A DNA stretch of 44,317 nt from positions 1 to 44,317 of the forward strand of contig JALSIC010000029.1 of NCBI GenBank assembly GCA_026981935.1, in the 5' to 3' direction. Of this stretch, positions 7,876 to 20,069 are shown piece by piece (position 1 is the first letter of the stretch; each line of letters opens with the position of its first letter). The position numbers and the translations under genes are program-made. Source of the stretch: Gammaproteobacteria bacterium (GTDB taxonomy: Bacteria; Pseudomonadota; Gammaproteobacteria; SZUA-140). The notes beneath the pieces are model-generated. The model was not told the DNA's origin, searched no databases, and worked only from the letters and a program-made list of their open reading frames with translations.

Positions 7876-8682
7876 TCAGCCCTGCCCTGCGTCATTCTCG
7901 TCGGCCCCTTGGGCGCGCCAGGCCGCGGCAAAGGCCTCGAGATGGGGCCTGCCCGAGGATTCCAGGAGTTCGCGCAACTGCCGGCAGCGGGTTTCGTATT
8001 CGGCCGCCAGCAGGTGCCCGCGAATGAGTTCGAAGCGCAGATACACCAGATAGGTGTTGAGCACGTCGGTCTCGCAATAGTCCCGGATACCGCCGATGTC
8101 GCCCGCGAGATAACGTTCCCACACATCGGCGCCGCTCAGCCCCATCTTGCCGGGCAGGCCCAGCATCACGGCCACCTCGTCGAGGCGCGCGGCGGCGCGG
8201 GGCTGATAGGCCGCCAGCACGTCCATGAGATCGGTATGCCGGTCGTGATAGCGGCTGATGTAATTGTTCCAGCGGAAATCCCGGTCTTCATCGCCGGTCT
8301 CCCAGTAGCGGGGCGCGGCGATACCGTGCAGCAAGGCCCGATAGTGCAGCACCGGCAGGTCGAAACCGCTGCCGTTCCAGGACACCAGGACCGGCGTGAA
8401 GCGCTCGATGCCGTCGAAGAAGCGGCGGATGATCTCCGCCTCGTCGGCATCCGTCTCGCCCAGGGACCAGACCTTGACCTGCTGGGCCGTGGCCAGCACC
8501 GCCGAGATGGCCACCACCCGGTGCAGATGGAGGGGGAGAAACTCGCTCTCGCCGGTAACCTGGCGGCGTTTGTGAAACATCACGTTGGCCACCTCCCGGT
8601 CGTCGAGTCCCTCCAGATCGTAGAGACGGCGCCCCGTAGCCACATCCGGCACGGTCTCGATATCGAACACGAGCACCGTCAT
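7876..8682 (-). CDS. Predicted 3'-5' exonuclease, DEDDy type (PolB-like)
   Basis: The 268-residue protein belongs to the stand-alone exonucleases related to the proofreading domain of family B DNA polymerases. It shows the three exonuclease motifs: FDIET near the N-terminus (ExoI), SWNGSGFDLPVL (ExoII) and YCETDVLNTY (ExoIII, with the DEDDy tyrosine spacing). It should therefore remove 3' nucleotides in a two-metal reaction. The polymerase part is absent. ATG is at 8682, 6 bp after the cysM stop. Whether it acts in repair or RNA metabolism cannot be told. Confidence 0.9.
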   Translation of the reverse strand: MTVLVFDIETVPDVATGRRLYDLEGLDDREVANVMFHKRRQVTGESEFLPLHLHRVVAISAVLATAQQVKVWSLGETDADEAEIIRRFFDGIERFTPVLVSWNGSGFDLPVLHYRALLHGIAAPRYWETGDEDRDFRWNNYISRYHDRHTDLMDVLAAYQPRAAARLDEVAVMLGLPGKMGLSGADVWERYLAGDIGGIRDYCETDVLNTYLVYLRFELIRGHLLAAEYETRCRQLRELLESSGRPHLEAFAAAWRAQGADENDAGQG

Positions 8683-8688
8683 GCGCGT

Positions 8689-9585
8689 TCAGGCACCAAA
8701 GACGGGCGTGGAGAGATAACGGTCGCCGCGGTCGCAGGCGATGGTGACAATGGTGGCACCGCTGAGTTCGCGGCTCAGGCGCAGCGCCGCGGCGGCGGCG
8801 CCGCCGGAGGAAATGCCGACGAAGATCCCCTCCCGGGCGGCCAGGGCCCGCGTGGTCTCCTCCGCCTCATCCTGGGTCACGTCCATGATGCGGTCCACCC
8901 GTGCGGGATCGTAGATGCGGGGCAGATAGGCCGCCGGCCAGCGCCGGATGCCGGGAATGCAGGCCCCTTCCCGGGGCTGGACACCGATGATCTGGATCTC
9001 CGGATTCTGCTCCTTCAGGTAGCGCGAGACCCCCATGATGGTCCCCGTGGTCCCCATGGCGCTGACGAAATGGGTGATCCTGCCGGCGGTATCGCGCCAG
9101 ATCTCGGGTCCCGTGCCCTCGTAGTGGGCCCGGGGATTGTCGGGATTGGAAAACTGGTCCAGCATCACCCCCTCCCCCGCCGTCACCATCCGGCGCGCCC
9201 GGTCGATGGCCGCCTCCATGCTGCCCTCTGCCGGCGTCAGGATGATCTCCGCCCCGTAGGCACGCATGATGGCGCGGCGCTCCACGCTCATGTTCTCGGG
9301 CATGATCAGGATCATGCGGTAACCCCGGATGGCCGCGGCCATGGCCAGGGCGATGCCCGTGTTGCCGCTGGTGGGCTCGATGAGGGTGTCGCCGGGACGG
9401 ATATCGCCCCGTTCCTCGGCGCGCCGGATCATGCTCATGGCAGGCCGGTCCTTGACCGAGCCGGCGGGATTGTTGCCCTCCAGTTTCACCAGCACGACGT
9501 TGTCCGTTTCCCCGGGCAGGCGTTGCAGGCGCACGAGGGGGGTGTTGCCGACGAAGGCCTCGACAGTGGGATAGCTCGAGCTCAT
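8689..9585 (-). CDS. cysM: Cysteine synthase B (O-acetylserine/O-phosphoserine sulfhydrylase)
   Basis: PLP-dependent enzyme that makes cysteine from O-acetylserine and sulfide or thiosulfate. The 298-residue product (E. coli CysM is 303) has NPAGSVKDRPA with the PLP lysine, the PLP phosphate loop PTSGNTGIALAMAAA, and the CysM-like C-terminal GISSGGAAAAAL. The NPAGSVKDR form and short length favour CysM over CysK. The ATG at 9585 is the first codon that yields the family N-terminus (SYPTVEAFVGNTPLV); its ribosome-binding site is weak. An open frame continues upstream to 9864 but has no family resemblance. It heads the leftward series. Confidence 0.93.
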   Translation of the reverse strand: MSSSYPTVEAFVGNTPLVRLQRLPGETDNVVLVKLEGNNPAGSVKDRPAMSMIRRAEERGDIRPGDTLIEPTSGNTGIALAMAAAIRGYRMILIMPENMSVERRAIMRAYGAEIILTPAEGSMEAAIDRARRMVTAGEGVMLDQFSNPDNPRAHYEGTGPEIWRDTAGRITHFVSAMGTTGTIMGVSRYLKEQNPEIQIIGVQPREGACIPGIRRWPAAYLPRIYDPARVDRIMDVTQDEAEETTRALAAREGIFVGISSGGAAAAALRLSRELSGATIVTIACDRGDRYLSTPVFGA

Positions 9586-9898
9586 GGCCGCAATGATGAA
9601 GGACTCCCCTGGGCATTTCAACCGACCCGCCCTTCCCCCCGCCCTTGCCCCACGCAAGCTTCTCTCACCCCCTTTTCCGCCCTCGCTCTGCAAGTGCCCG
9701 GCCTTGCCTGCAGAAACCTCAAGACATCCGCAGAAGGAACCGATAACAGGACATCGCAGACGGATGGCCGCACCCGGCGCCTCCTGCAAGCCGGGCCCGC
9801 ATATGAAGCCGGCAAATAAAATTGTGCACGGTATTTGCATCCTTTCGCCTGTCCGGCGCGACACGCCACGGATCCGTCACCATCTGAGGAGAAAAAAC
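9586..9898. other. Divergent intergenic region cysM / pilZ
   Basis: This 313-bp gene-free stretch must hold promoters for both cysM (leftward) and the PilZ gene (rightward). I see a good ribosome-binding site (GAGGAG) just before the PilZ ATG and an AT-rich patch around 9810-9840. No hexamer pair is convincing enough to call a promoter. Confidence 0.6.
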
Positions 9899-10315
9899 AT
9901 GTTGTCTGAAAAGCCATCCCAAACCACACAGGAAGCCCCGCAGGAACGAGGCCCGATGGAGAAGCGGAAGAATGCGCGCAGCGGGCTTGCCATGGAGAAC
10001 CAGGCCAACCAGTTCACACTCCTGCGCAATGAGGAAAGCTTCGACATCAGCAGGGTCCGGGACGTCTCCATCTCGGGCATCGGCCTGGAAAGCCCCCATC
10101 CTTTCAGGGAGGGCGAGCAGGTGGCGCTCGCTTACGAGGACGGGGATTTCCGGCTCAACATCAACGGCAGGATCATGTGGTGCAAGGCCGAAAACGACCA
10201 ACGCTATGCCATGGGCATCGAGTTCGACCACGGCAACCGCCAGGACAATGCCCTGTTTTTCCTCGCCATCCGCAAATACCTGGACGAGTTCGACGGCACC
10301 TACATCGATGCCTGA
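9899..10315 (+). CDS. PilZ-domain protein, probable cyclic di-GMP receptor
   Basis: Small cytoplasmic protein (138 residues) with a single PilZ domain. The c-di-GMP binding determinants are present: RKNAR at 23-27 (the RxxxR motif) and DVSISG at 55-60 (the D/NxSxxG motif). Hydrophobic strands and a final helix (FFLAIRKYLDEF) follow. The first 20 residues are polar and probably unstructured. The ATG at 9899 follows GAGGAG at good spacing. It stands alone on the plus strand, convergent with the acyl-ligase fusion, so its target process is unknown. Confidence 0.9.
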   Translation: MLSEKPSQTTQEAPQERGPMEKRKNARSGLAMENQANQFTLLRNEESFDISRVRDVSISGIGLESPHPFREGEQVALAYEDGDFRLNINGRIMWCKAENDQRYAMGIEFDHGNRQDNALFFLAIRKYLDEFDGTYIDA

Positions 10316-10336
10316 CATCGAAAGCTGAGCCCGCCT

Positions 10337-10378
10337 TCGTGCCGGGGGCGGGGCGCCTGCGCCCCCGCTCCCGGCGAA
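10337..10378. terminator. Large hairpin between convergent pilZ and acyl-ligase genes
   Basis: A long GC-rich inverted repeat (CCGGGGGCGGGGCG paired with GCCCCCGCTCCCGG, extended by TTCG/CGAA) fills the 98-bp gap between two convergent genes. No U-run follows on either strand, so intrinsic termination is not certain. It could act with Rho or simply protect both 3' ends. Confidence 0.5.
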
Positions 10379-10413
10379 ACACTCCCCCGCCGCGAAGCGC
10401 TTTCCAGGGCATC

Positions 10414-13323
<2,910 letters not shown>

Positions 13324-13451
13324 TTCCACACCTGTCCTATGCCCATTACGCTATCGTGCGGGAGGACGGGGGACGTGTCAATGGAGGGGGAAGGGGGAAG
13401 GGGAAAGGTGGAGGGGATTGCGGGTGCTCGCGCCTCCTGCCGGGACAGGCG

Positions 13452-13475
13452 CAGGCGCGCCGTCCCGGCGCGCTG
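13452..13475 (-). terminator. Strong hairpin downstream of pnp
   Basis: Starting ten bases beyond the pnp stop, an 8-bp perfect GC stem (GCGCGCCG / CGGCGCGC) with a three-base loop is followed at once by a second stem (GCGCCT / AGGCGC). There is no U-run. It probably stabilises or ends the pnp transcript and separates it from the acyl-ligase gene. Confidence 0.45.
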
Positions 13476-13484
13476 GGCAAGGAC

Positions 13485-15569
13485 TCAGTCGCCGACTTCC
13501 TTCATGCTGAGGCGGATGCGCCCCTGCTTGTCGATCTCCAGGACCTTGACCTTGACGATATCCCCCTCGGAGAGCTTGTCACTGACGTTTTCCACCCGTT
13601 CCTCGGATATCTGCGAGATGTGCACCAGGCCGTCCCTGCCGGGCAGGATGGTGACGAAGGCCCCGAAATCCATGAGCTTGGCCACCCTCCCCTCGTAGAC
13701 CGATCCCACTTCCACGTCGGCGGTAAGCTGCTTGATGCGCCGGATGGCCTCCTGGCTGGCATGGTTGTCCACGGAAGCGATCTTGATGGTGCCGTCGTCG
13801 GCGATGTCGATGCTGGCGCCGGTCTCCTCGGTGAGGGCGCGAATGGTGGCGCCCCCCTTGCCGATGACATCCCGGATCTTCTCGGGGTTGATCTTGATGG
13901 TGACAATCCGGGGCGCATGTTCCGAGATCTCGCTGCGCGGCTCGGCGATCACGGCATTCATCTTCTCCAGGATGTGCATGCGTCCCTCGTGGGCCTGCTC
14001 CAGGGCCTGGGCCATGATGTCGCGGGTGATCCCGTCGATCTTGATATCCATCTGCAGGGCGGTCACGCCCCTGGCGGTACCGGCCACCTTGAAATCCATG
14101 TCGCCCAGATGGTCCTCGTCGCCCAGGATATCGGACAGGACGGCACTGCGCTCCCCTTCCTTGATGAGGCCCATGGCGATACCCGCCACCGGCGCGGTGA
14201 TGGGCACACCGGCATCCATCAGGGACAGGCTGGCACCGCAGACCGTGGCCATGGAACTGGACCCATTGGATTCGGTGATCTCGGATACCACGCGGATCAC
14301 ATAGGGAAACTCGTCGAGATCGGGCAGCACCGCGGCGATGCCGCGCTTGGCCAGGCGGCCATGACCGATCTCGCGCCGCTTGGGGCTGCCCACGAAACCC
14401 GTCTCGCCCACGCAATAGGGGGGGAAATTGTAATGCAGCATGAAGGGTTCCTTGCGCTCCCCTTCGATGGCGTCGATGATCTGGGCGTCACGTCCCGTCC
14501 CCAGGGTGGTGGCCACCAGGGCCTGGGTCTCGCCCCGCGTGAACAGTGCCGAACCATGGGCCCGCGGCAGCACGCCGACACGGATATCGATGGGCCTGAC
14601 GGTACGATTGTCACGACCGTCGATACGCGGTTCACCTGCCAGCACCCGCTCGCGCACGATCTTCTTTTCCAGTTTCTCCAGGACCTCCCGGATCTCGTCG
14701 GCACTCCAGCGCGGCGTCTCACCGCCACCGAGCTCTTCCATGACGGCGGCGCGTATCTCCGCAAGGCGTCCCTGGCGGGCCTGTTTCTCCCGGATCTGGT
14801 AAGCCTCTGCAATGGCTGCCTTGCCCGCCTCCGCGACGGCCGCGGCGAGCGATTCATCTTCCTGTGGCGGCTGCCAGTCCCAGCGCGGCTTGCCCGCCTC
14901 CCGGGCCAGCTCGTTGATGGCCTCGATCACCACCTGCTGCTGCTCATGGCCGAACAGCACGGCATCCAGCATCACTTCCTCCGGCAGCTCCCTGGCCTCC
15001 GATTCCACCATCAGCACGGCGTTGGCCGTACCCGCCACCACCAGGTCGAGCTGCGAATTCTCCAGCTGGCTGAGCGTGGGGTTGAGGAGATAACGTCCGT
15101 CCTGGTACCCCACCCGGGCGGCGCCGATGGGACCGTTGAAAGGGATCCCCGAGATGGCCAGTGCCGCGGAGGCCCCGATGATGGCCGGAATGTCGGGATC
15201 GATCTCCCGGTTCAGGGAAACGACGGTGGCAATGATCTGGACTTCGTTGGTGAAACCCTTGGGAAACAGCGGGCGGAGGGGGCGGTCGATAAGGCGTGAG
15301 GTCAGTGTCTCTTTTTCCGACGGCCGGCCTTCCCGCTTGAAAAAGCCGCCGGGAATCTTGCCGGCGGAATAGGTACGCTCCTGGTAATTGACCGTCAACG
15401 GGAAGAAATCGCGTCCCGCTTCGACCTCCTTCTGGCCGACGACGGTCACCAGGACAACCGTGTCGTCCATGCTGACCATCACCGCGCCGGTGGCCTGGCG
15501 CGCGATCTCTCCGGTTTCCAGGGTGACAGTATGATCGCCGTACTGAAATACCTTTTTGATGGGAGTCAC
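13485..15569 (-). CDS. pnp: Polyribonucleotide nucleotidyltransferase (PNPase)
   Basis: Phosphorolytic 3'-5' exoribonuclease of mRNA decay, trimeric and degradosome-associated in many bacteria. The 694-residue product (E. coli 711) has two RNase PH-like halves, a KH domain ([20 protein letters not shown]) and a C-terminal S1 domain ([20 protein letters not shown]), ending soon after S1. I chose the GTG at 15569 (reading [19 protein letters not shown]) because it matches the usual PNPase N-terminus and has AAGGA at good spacing; a longer frame to 15602 is less likely. It follows rpsO by 108 bp, the normal rpsO-pnp order. Confidence 0.97.
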   Translation of the reverse strand: MTPIKKVFQYGDHTVTLETGEIARQATGAVMVSMDDTVVLVTVVGQKEVEAGRDFFPLTVNYQERTYSAGKIPGGFFKREGRPSEKETLTSRLIDRPLRPLFPKGFTNEVQIIATVVSLNREIDPDIPAIIGASAALAISGIPFNGPIGAARVGYQDGRYLLNPTLSQLENSQLDLVVAGTANAVLMVESEARELPEEVMLDAVLFGHEQQQVVIEAINELAREAGKPRWDWQPPQEDESLAAAVAEAGKAAIAEAYQIREKQARQGRLAEIRAAVMEELGGGETPRWSADEIREVLEKLEKKIVRERVLAGEPRIDGRDNRTVRPIDIRVGVLPRAHGSALFTRGETQALVATTLGTGRDAQIIDAIEGERKEPFMLHYNFPPYCVGETGFVGSPKRREIGHGRLAKRGIAAVLPDLDEFPYVIRVVSEITESNGSSSMATVCGASLSLMDAGVPITAPVAGIAMGLIKEGERSAVLSDILGDEDHLGDMDFKVAGTARGVTALQMDIKIDGITRDIMAQALEQAHEGRMHILEKMNAVIAEPRSEISEHAPRIVTIKINPEKIRDVIGKGGATIRALTEETGASIDIADDGTIKIASVDNHASQEAIRRIKQLTADVEVGSVYEGRVAKLMDFGAFVTILPGRDGLVHISQISEERVENVSDKLSEGDIVKVKVLEIDKQGRIRLSMKEVGD

Positions 15570-15677
15570 AGTGAATTCCTTGAAATGGTGGCTGATGAAC
15601 AAGCGCCTGAACAGGTACCGGTGGCACAGGCCAGACCGATCAACAGTATGGCCATGGCGGAAACGCGGCAGGCAAGA

Positions 15678-15947
15678 CTATTTGCGCAAGCCGAGGCGCG
15701 CGATCAGTTCCTGATAGCGTGCCGGATCCTGCTTGCGAAGATAACTGAGAAGCTTCCTGCGGTTGCTGACCATTTTCAGCAGTCCCTGGCGCGAGTGGTA
15801 ATCATGCTTGTGTTCCTTGAAGTGCTGGGAAAGCTGCTCGATGCGTGCCGACAGCAGCGCCACCTGCACCTCGGGGGACCCGGTATCACCGGGGAATCGC
15901 TGATACTGCTTGACCACTTCTGCCTTGGCCTGGGGATCTAATGCCAT
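15678..15947 (-). CDS. rpsO: 30S ribosomal protein S15
   Basis: Primary rRNA-binding protein of the 30S platform, which binds the three-way junction of 16S rRNA and often autoregulates its own mRNA. The 89-residue sequence is full length and highly conserved ([40 protein letters not shown]). The ATG at 15947 follows AGGT at proper spacing; the frame upstream of it is not conserved. It lies between truB and pnp, the standard order. Confidence 0.98.
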   Translation of the reverse strand: MALDPQAKAEVVKQYQRFPGDTGSPEVQVALLSARIEQLSQHFKEHKHDYHSRQGLLKMVSNRRKLLSYLRKQDPARYQELIARLGLRK

Positions 15948-16013
15948 GATTGTTACCTGCCTGCCTTCTGTCGTTACGTCTGTCGTTGATCGGATCCTGA
16001 AAAATGAGCGCAT

Positions 16014-16043
16014 ATTTTATCCGCTAAAACTCTTTCCATACAA
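16014..16043 (-). promoter_or_regulatory. Candidate sigma-70 promoter for rpsO-pnp
   Basis: In the AT-rich 150-bp gap between truB and rpsO, the minus strand reads TTGTAT, 18 bp, TAAAAT. The -10 is good and the -35 is weak. A separate rpsO promoter here is common in gammaproteobacteria. Confidence 0.4.
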
Positions 16044-16097
16044 GCAAATATTTCGCCGCCCCGCCACCGCACGAAAGATCACCGGAGATCAGCGGCC

Positions 16098-17033
16098 TCA
16101 TCCGCTCAACAGGCGTTTCGGTGCCACCCGGCCGTCGTCCAGGATACGCCCCACCCCCAGAAAATGCCGGTCCTCCCCGGCGCCGGCATAGATGCGGACA
16201 AAACCCTGGGTCGGCGCATGGGGCACGAAGACGGGCTGACCCTGCTGCAGAAAGTAGGCCACCTCGGCGGACAGGCGCACGTCCGGCCAGTGCCGCAGGG
16301 CACTCTCGATGGACAGCAGATAACGATCCGCCGCCGCAGGACCTTCCTCCTCCACGGTACGTTCCAGCACTGCAAGGCTCACCATCTCACTGCTGTCGAA
16401 CCCGCCCACCCCGGTGCGGCGCAAGGCCGCGACATGGCCGCCGCAGCCCAGTTCGGTGCCGATGTCCTCGGCGAGGGTGCGGATGTAGGTCCCCTTGGAG
16501 CAATGCACGCGAACCGAGAGGCTCTCGTCCTCCATGCCCCGCAGGGTCAGTTCATGAATCCGCACCTGGCGCGGTTCGCGTTCCACCACGATGCCCCGGT
16601 GGGCCAGCTTGTAGAGGGGCTGGCCGTTGCGCTTGATGGCGGAATGCATGGGAGGCACCTGCTCGATGGCACCGCGAAAACAGGCCAGGGCCGCCTCCAC
16701 TTTGTCCATCGTGAGCCTGGGCACGGGACGGGTTGCCAGGACCTCGCCTTCGGCATCCCCGGTGGTGGTGCTCACACCGAGGCGTATCCGCACCTCGTAG
16801 GTCTTGTCCGCCTCCAGCAGGAAACCGGAGATCTTGGTGGCCTCGCCGAGGCAGATGGGCAGCATGCCCGTGGCAAGGGGATCAAGACTGCCGGTATGCC
16901 CCGCCTTGCGGGCCCGCAGGAGCTGCTTGACGGTCTGCAGGGCGGCATTGGAAGTGATCCCGGCCGGCTTGTCCAGCAGCAGGATGCCGTTCACCGCCCT
17001 GCCGGCACGACTGTGGCGTCGATGATGTTTCAT
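16098..17033 (-). CDS. truB: tRNA pseudouridine(55) synthase
   Basis: Makes pseudouridine 55 in the T-loop of nearly all elongator tRNAs. The 311-residue protein has the family start NGILLLDKPAGITSNAALQ, the catalytic-Asp motif GHTGSLDPLATGMLPICLGE, and KTYEVRIRLGVSTTTGDAEG. A C-terminal PUA-like part follows (GQPVFVPHAPTQGFVRIYA). It starts 8 bp after the rbfA stop, so the two are co-transcribed. Confidence 0.97.
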   Translation of the reverse strand: MKHHRRHSRAGRAVNGILLLDKPAGITSNAALQTVKQLLRARKAGHTGSLDPLATGMLPICLGEATKISGFLLEADKTYEVRIRLGVSTTTGDAEGEVLATRPVPRLTMDKVEAALACFRGAIEQVPPMHSAIKRNGQPLYKLAHRGIVVEREPRQVRIHELTLRGMEDESLSVRVHCSKGTYIRTLAEDIGTELGCGGHVAALRRTGVGGFDSSEMVSLAVLERTVEEEGPAAADRYLLSIESALRHWPDVRLSAEVAYFLQQGQPVFVPHAPTQGFVRIYAGAGEDRHFLGVGRILDDGRVAPKRLLSG

Positions 17034-17041
17034 GGTCGGTA

Positions 17042-17428
17042 TCAGGCGTTTTTGCTTCGTTGGTCTTCGTGCAGCGCCTTCTCGATCAAGGCATTCAAGT
17101 CGGCACCCCGGCTGATGGAACGGTCGTAGAAGAACCGCAGGCGGGGAATGGTGCGCAGGACGACACGCCGCCCCAGCTCGCGACGCAGGAAACCCGCCGC
17201 GCGATTGAGCAGCGCCACCGTCTCTGCCGCTCTGCCCTCGTCGTCCGCCTCGTCATCCAGGACCGTGATGTAGACCCTGGCATGGGCGAGGTCGGAAGAA
17301 ACCTCCACATCGGCGACGGTCACCATGCCCCCCAGGCGCGGATCCTTGACTTCCTGCTGGATCAGGACGGCAAGTTCGCGGCGGAGCTGCTCGGAGACAC
17401 GAACGGTACGGCTGAATTCCCTGGGCAT
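17042..17428 (-). CDS. rbfA: 30S ribosome-binding factor A
   Basis: Small KH-like assembly factor that binds immature 30S subunits near helix 1 of 16S rRNA, needed for late maturation and cold adaptation. The 128-residue product matches the family through the RVSEQLRRELAVLI helix, the VTVADVEVSSDLAHARVYIT strand and the RTIPRLRFFYDRS segment. I place the start at the ATG giving MPREFSRTVRV because homologues begin there. Its ribosome-binding site is weak, and a GTG at 17458 would add ten residues. It sits between infB and truB. Confidence 0.93.
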   Translation of the reverse strand: MPREFSRTVRVSEQLRRELAVLIQQEVKDPRLGGMVTVADVEVSSDLAHARVYITVLDDEADDEGRAAETVALLNRAAGFLRRELGRRVVLRTIPRLRFFYDRSISRGADLNALIEKALHEDQRSKNA

Positions 17429-17478
17429 GGCATGAATGAAAGAATGATCAGAAGACACGAGGCCAGCCGCAGCCCGCC

Positions 17479-20049
17479 TTACAGGCTACGCTTGACCTCG
17501 ACCCGCTCGTAGACCTCGATCTGGTCACCCACTTTCACGTCATTGTAATTACGCACGCCGATGCCGCACTCGGTGCCGGCCTTGACTTCGTTGACGTCGT
17601 CCTTGAAGCGGCGCAGGGATTCCAGCTCGCCCTCGTAAATCACCACGTTGTCCCGCAATACGCGGATGGGGTTGTGGCGCTTCACCACGCCCTCCACCAC
17701 CAGGCAACCGGCAATGGTGCCGAACTTGGGCGAGGTAAAGGTCTCGCGCACCTCGGCCAGGCCGATGATCTCTTCCTTGATCTCCGGCGCCAGCATGCCC
17801 GACAGGGCCTTCTTGACGTCGTCGATGACATCGTAGATCACGCTGTAGTAGTTCAGCTCGACATCGGATTCCTCGGCCGTGCGCCGCGCCACGCTGTCGG
17901 CGCGGACGTTGAAACCGATGACGATGGCATTGGAAGCCAGGGCCAGATTGATATCGGACTCCGTGATTCCGCCCACGCCGCTGGCGATGATCTTCACCTT
18001 GACCTCGTCCGTGGACAGCTTGGTAAGGGCCTCGCGCAGGGCCTCTACCGACCCCTGGACATCGGCCTTGAGCAGGATGTTCAGGGTATTGACCTTGTCC
18101 TTGTCCATCTGGGAGAAAATCTCCTCCAGCTTGGCGGCCTTCTTGCTGGCAAGCTGGATGTCCCGGTACTTCCCCTGCCGGAACAGCGCCACTTCGCGGG
18201 CCTTGCGCTCATCGGGCACCACCACCATGTCGTCACCCGCATTGGGCGTGCCGGAAAGACCCAGCACCACCACCGGAATGGAAGGGCCGGCCTCCTCCAC
18301 AGGCCTGCCGTTTTCATCGAACATGGCACGTACCCGCCCGTACTCCTTGCCGGAGAGAATGATGTCTCCCTTGCGCAGGGTACCGGCCTGCACCAGCACC
18401 GTGGCCACCGGGCCGCGTCCCTTGTCGAGGCTGGACTCGATCACCGTGCCCCGCGCGGGGCCTTCGCGCACGGCACGAAGTTCCATGATTTCCGCCTGGA
18501 GCAGAATGGCCTCCAGGATGTCGTCAATGCCCTCACCGGTCTTGGCCGAGACATGAACGAACATGGTATCGCCGCCCCAGTCCTCGGGGATCACTTCATG
18601 CTGGGCCAGTTCCTGCTTCACACGGTCCGGGTCTGCCTCCGGCTTGTCGATCTTGTTGACCGCCACGATCATGGGCACGCCGGCGGCCCGGGCATGCTGG
18701 ATGGCCTCCAGCGTCTGGGGCTTGACGCCATCGTCCGCGGCCACGATGAGCACCACGATATCGGTGATCTCCGCCCCACGGGCCCGCATGGCGGTGAAGG
18801 CGGCATGGCCCGGCGTATCGAGGAATGTGATGACCCCCCGGGGCGTCTGCACGTGATAGGCGCCGATATGCTGGGTGATGCCGCCGGCCTCTCCCGCCGC
18901 CACCTTGGTGCGGCGGATGTAATCCAGCAGGGAAGTCTTGCCGTGATCCACATGCCCCATGATGGTGACCACGGGCGGACGGGGCTGCTCCTCGCCACCG
19001 GCAGCCGCCTCCTGGATCAGCGCCTCTTCGATGGCATTCTCCTGCAGCATCTTGGCCTTGTGGCCCATCTCTTCCACCACGATGGCGGCGGTCTCCTGGT
19101 CGAGCACCTGGTTGATGGTCACCATGCTGCCCATCTTCATCATGGTCTTGATCACTTCGGCGGCCTTCACCGACATCTTCTGGGCCAGCTCGGCCACCGT
19201 GATGGTCTCGGGAATGGAGACCTCCCGGACGATGGGGGCCGTGGGCTTCTCGAAACCGTGCCTGGCACCGGTGCTGACCTTGACCGCGCCACGGGTCTTC
19301 TTCTTGCGCCGGCTGCTGGATACCTCGCTGGCGACATGCAGTTCCTTGCGCCCGTACTTGGTCTTGCGCTCCGGTTTTTCCTTGCTGCGCCGGGGACCTT
19401 TTTTCTCTTTCTCGGCCGGGGGCGCGGCAACGGGCTCAGGCGTCTGGGGTTGTGCCTCCTCCACTGTGCCGGCACCCGCCTCGGCATGCTGCGAAACCTG
19501 CGCACCTTCCGCCGCGTCTGTCACTGCCTCCGTCTCGGGCGACGCAGAGACTTCCTGTGCCTGTGTCTCAGCCTGCGAGGGGGCGGCCTCCTCCCGGGCC
19601 TGCGCCGCTTCGGCAGCGGCCTGCGCGGCCGCCTCGGCCTCGCGGGCCGCCTTTTCCGCAGCCTCGGCGGCGGCAGCCGCCGCCTGCTGTTCCTGTTCGA
19701 GACGGGCTGCCTCCTCGGCCATCACGTCTCCGCGCATGGCATAGGTCCGCTTGCGCCTGAATTCCACGTTGATCCGGCGGGACTTGGTCCTGCTCTGCCC
19801 GCTGCCGGTGCTCTGGCGCAGCTCGCCGACCGTCTTGCGGCGCAGCGTGATCTTCTTGCCACCGGCGGCGCCTCCCGGTCCCTTGCTGCGACTGGCACGC
19901 AGATGGGTGAGCAGTTCCATCTTCTGCTTGTCACTGATGAGCTGGTTCTCATCGGTGACGGGCACGCCGGCCTCTCCCAGCTGCACCAGGAGGTGCTCCA
20001 CCGGGATTCCCACCACGTCAGCGAGCTGTTTTACCGTGACTTCTGCCAT
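17479..20049 (-). CDS. infB: Translation initiation factor IF-2
   Basis: GTPase that brings initiator fMet-tRNA to the 30S subunit and promotes 70S formation. The 856-residue product has the IF2-N domain ([20 protein letters not shown]) at the start and a long Ala/Glu-rich linker at about 110-215. A basic stretch and a second N-domain-like repeat follow near 280-330. The G domain begins with [12 protein letters not shown] near 364, with DTPGH and NKID further on. The C-terminal fMet-tRNA-binding domains are present. ATG 20049 is 20 bp after the nusA stop. It acts together with the initiator tRNA gene at the head of this cluster. Confidence 0.98.
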   Translation of the reverse strand: MAEVTVKQLADVVGIPVEHLLVQLGEAGVPVTDENQLISDKQKMELLTHLRASRSKGPGGAAGGKKITLRRKTVGELRQSTGSGQSRTKSRRINVEFRRKRTYAMRGDVMAEEAARLEQEQQAAAAAAEAAEKAAREAEAAAQAAAEAAQAREEAAPSQAETQAQEVSASPETEAVTDAAEGAQVSQHAEAGAGTVEEAQPQTPEPVAAPPAEKEKKGPRRSKEKPERKTKYGRKELHVASEVSSSRRKKKTRGAVKVSTGARHGFEKPTAPIVREVSIPETITVAELAQKMSVKAAEVIKTMMKMGSMVTINQVLDQETAAIVVEEMGHKAKMLQENAIEEALIQEAAAGGEEQPRPPVVTIMGHVDHGKTSLLDYIRRTKVAAGEAGGITQHIGAYHVQTPRGVITFLDTPGHAAFTAMRARGAEITDIVVLIVAADDGVKPQTLEAIQHARAAGVPMIVAVNKIDKPEADPDRVKQELAQHEVIPEDWGGDTMFVHVSAKTGEGIDDILEAILLQAEIMELRAVREGPARGTVIESSLDKGRGPVATVLVQAGTLRKGDIILSGKEYGRVRAMFDENGRPVEEAGPSIPVVVLGLSGTPNAGDDMVVVPDERKAREVALFRQGKYRDIQLASKKAAKLEEIFSQMDKDKVNTLNILLKADVQGSVEALREALTKLSTDEVKVKIIASGVGGITESDINLALASNAIVIGFNVRADSVARRTAEESDVELNYYSVIYDVIDDVKKALSGMLAPEIKEEIIGLAEVRETFTSPKFGTIAGCLVVEGVVKRHNPIRVLRDNVVIYEGELESLRRFKDDVNEVKAGTECGIGVRNYNDVKVGDQIEVYERVEVKRSL

Positions 20050-20069
20050 GATCCTCGAATCTTGTCCTT

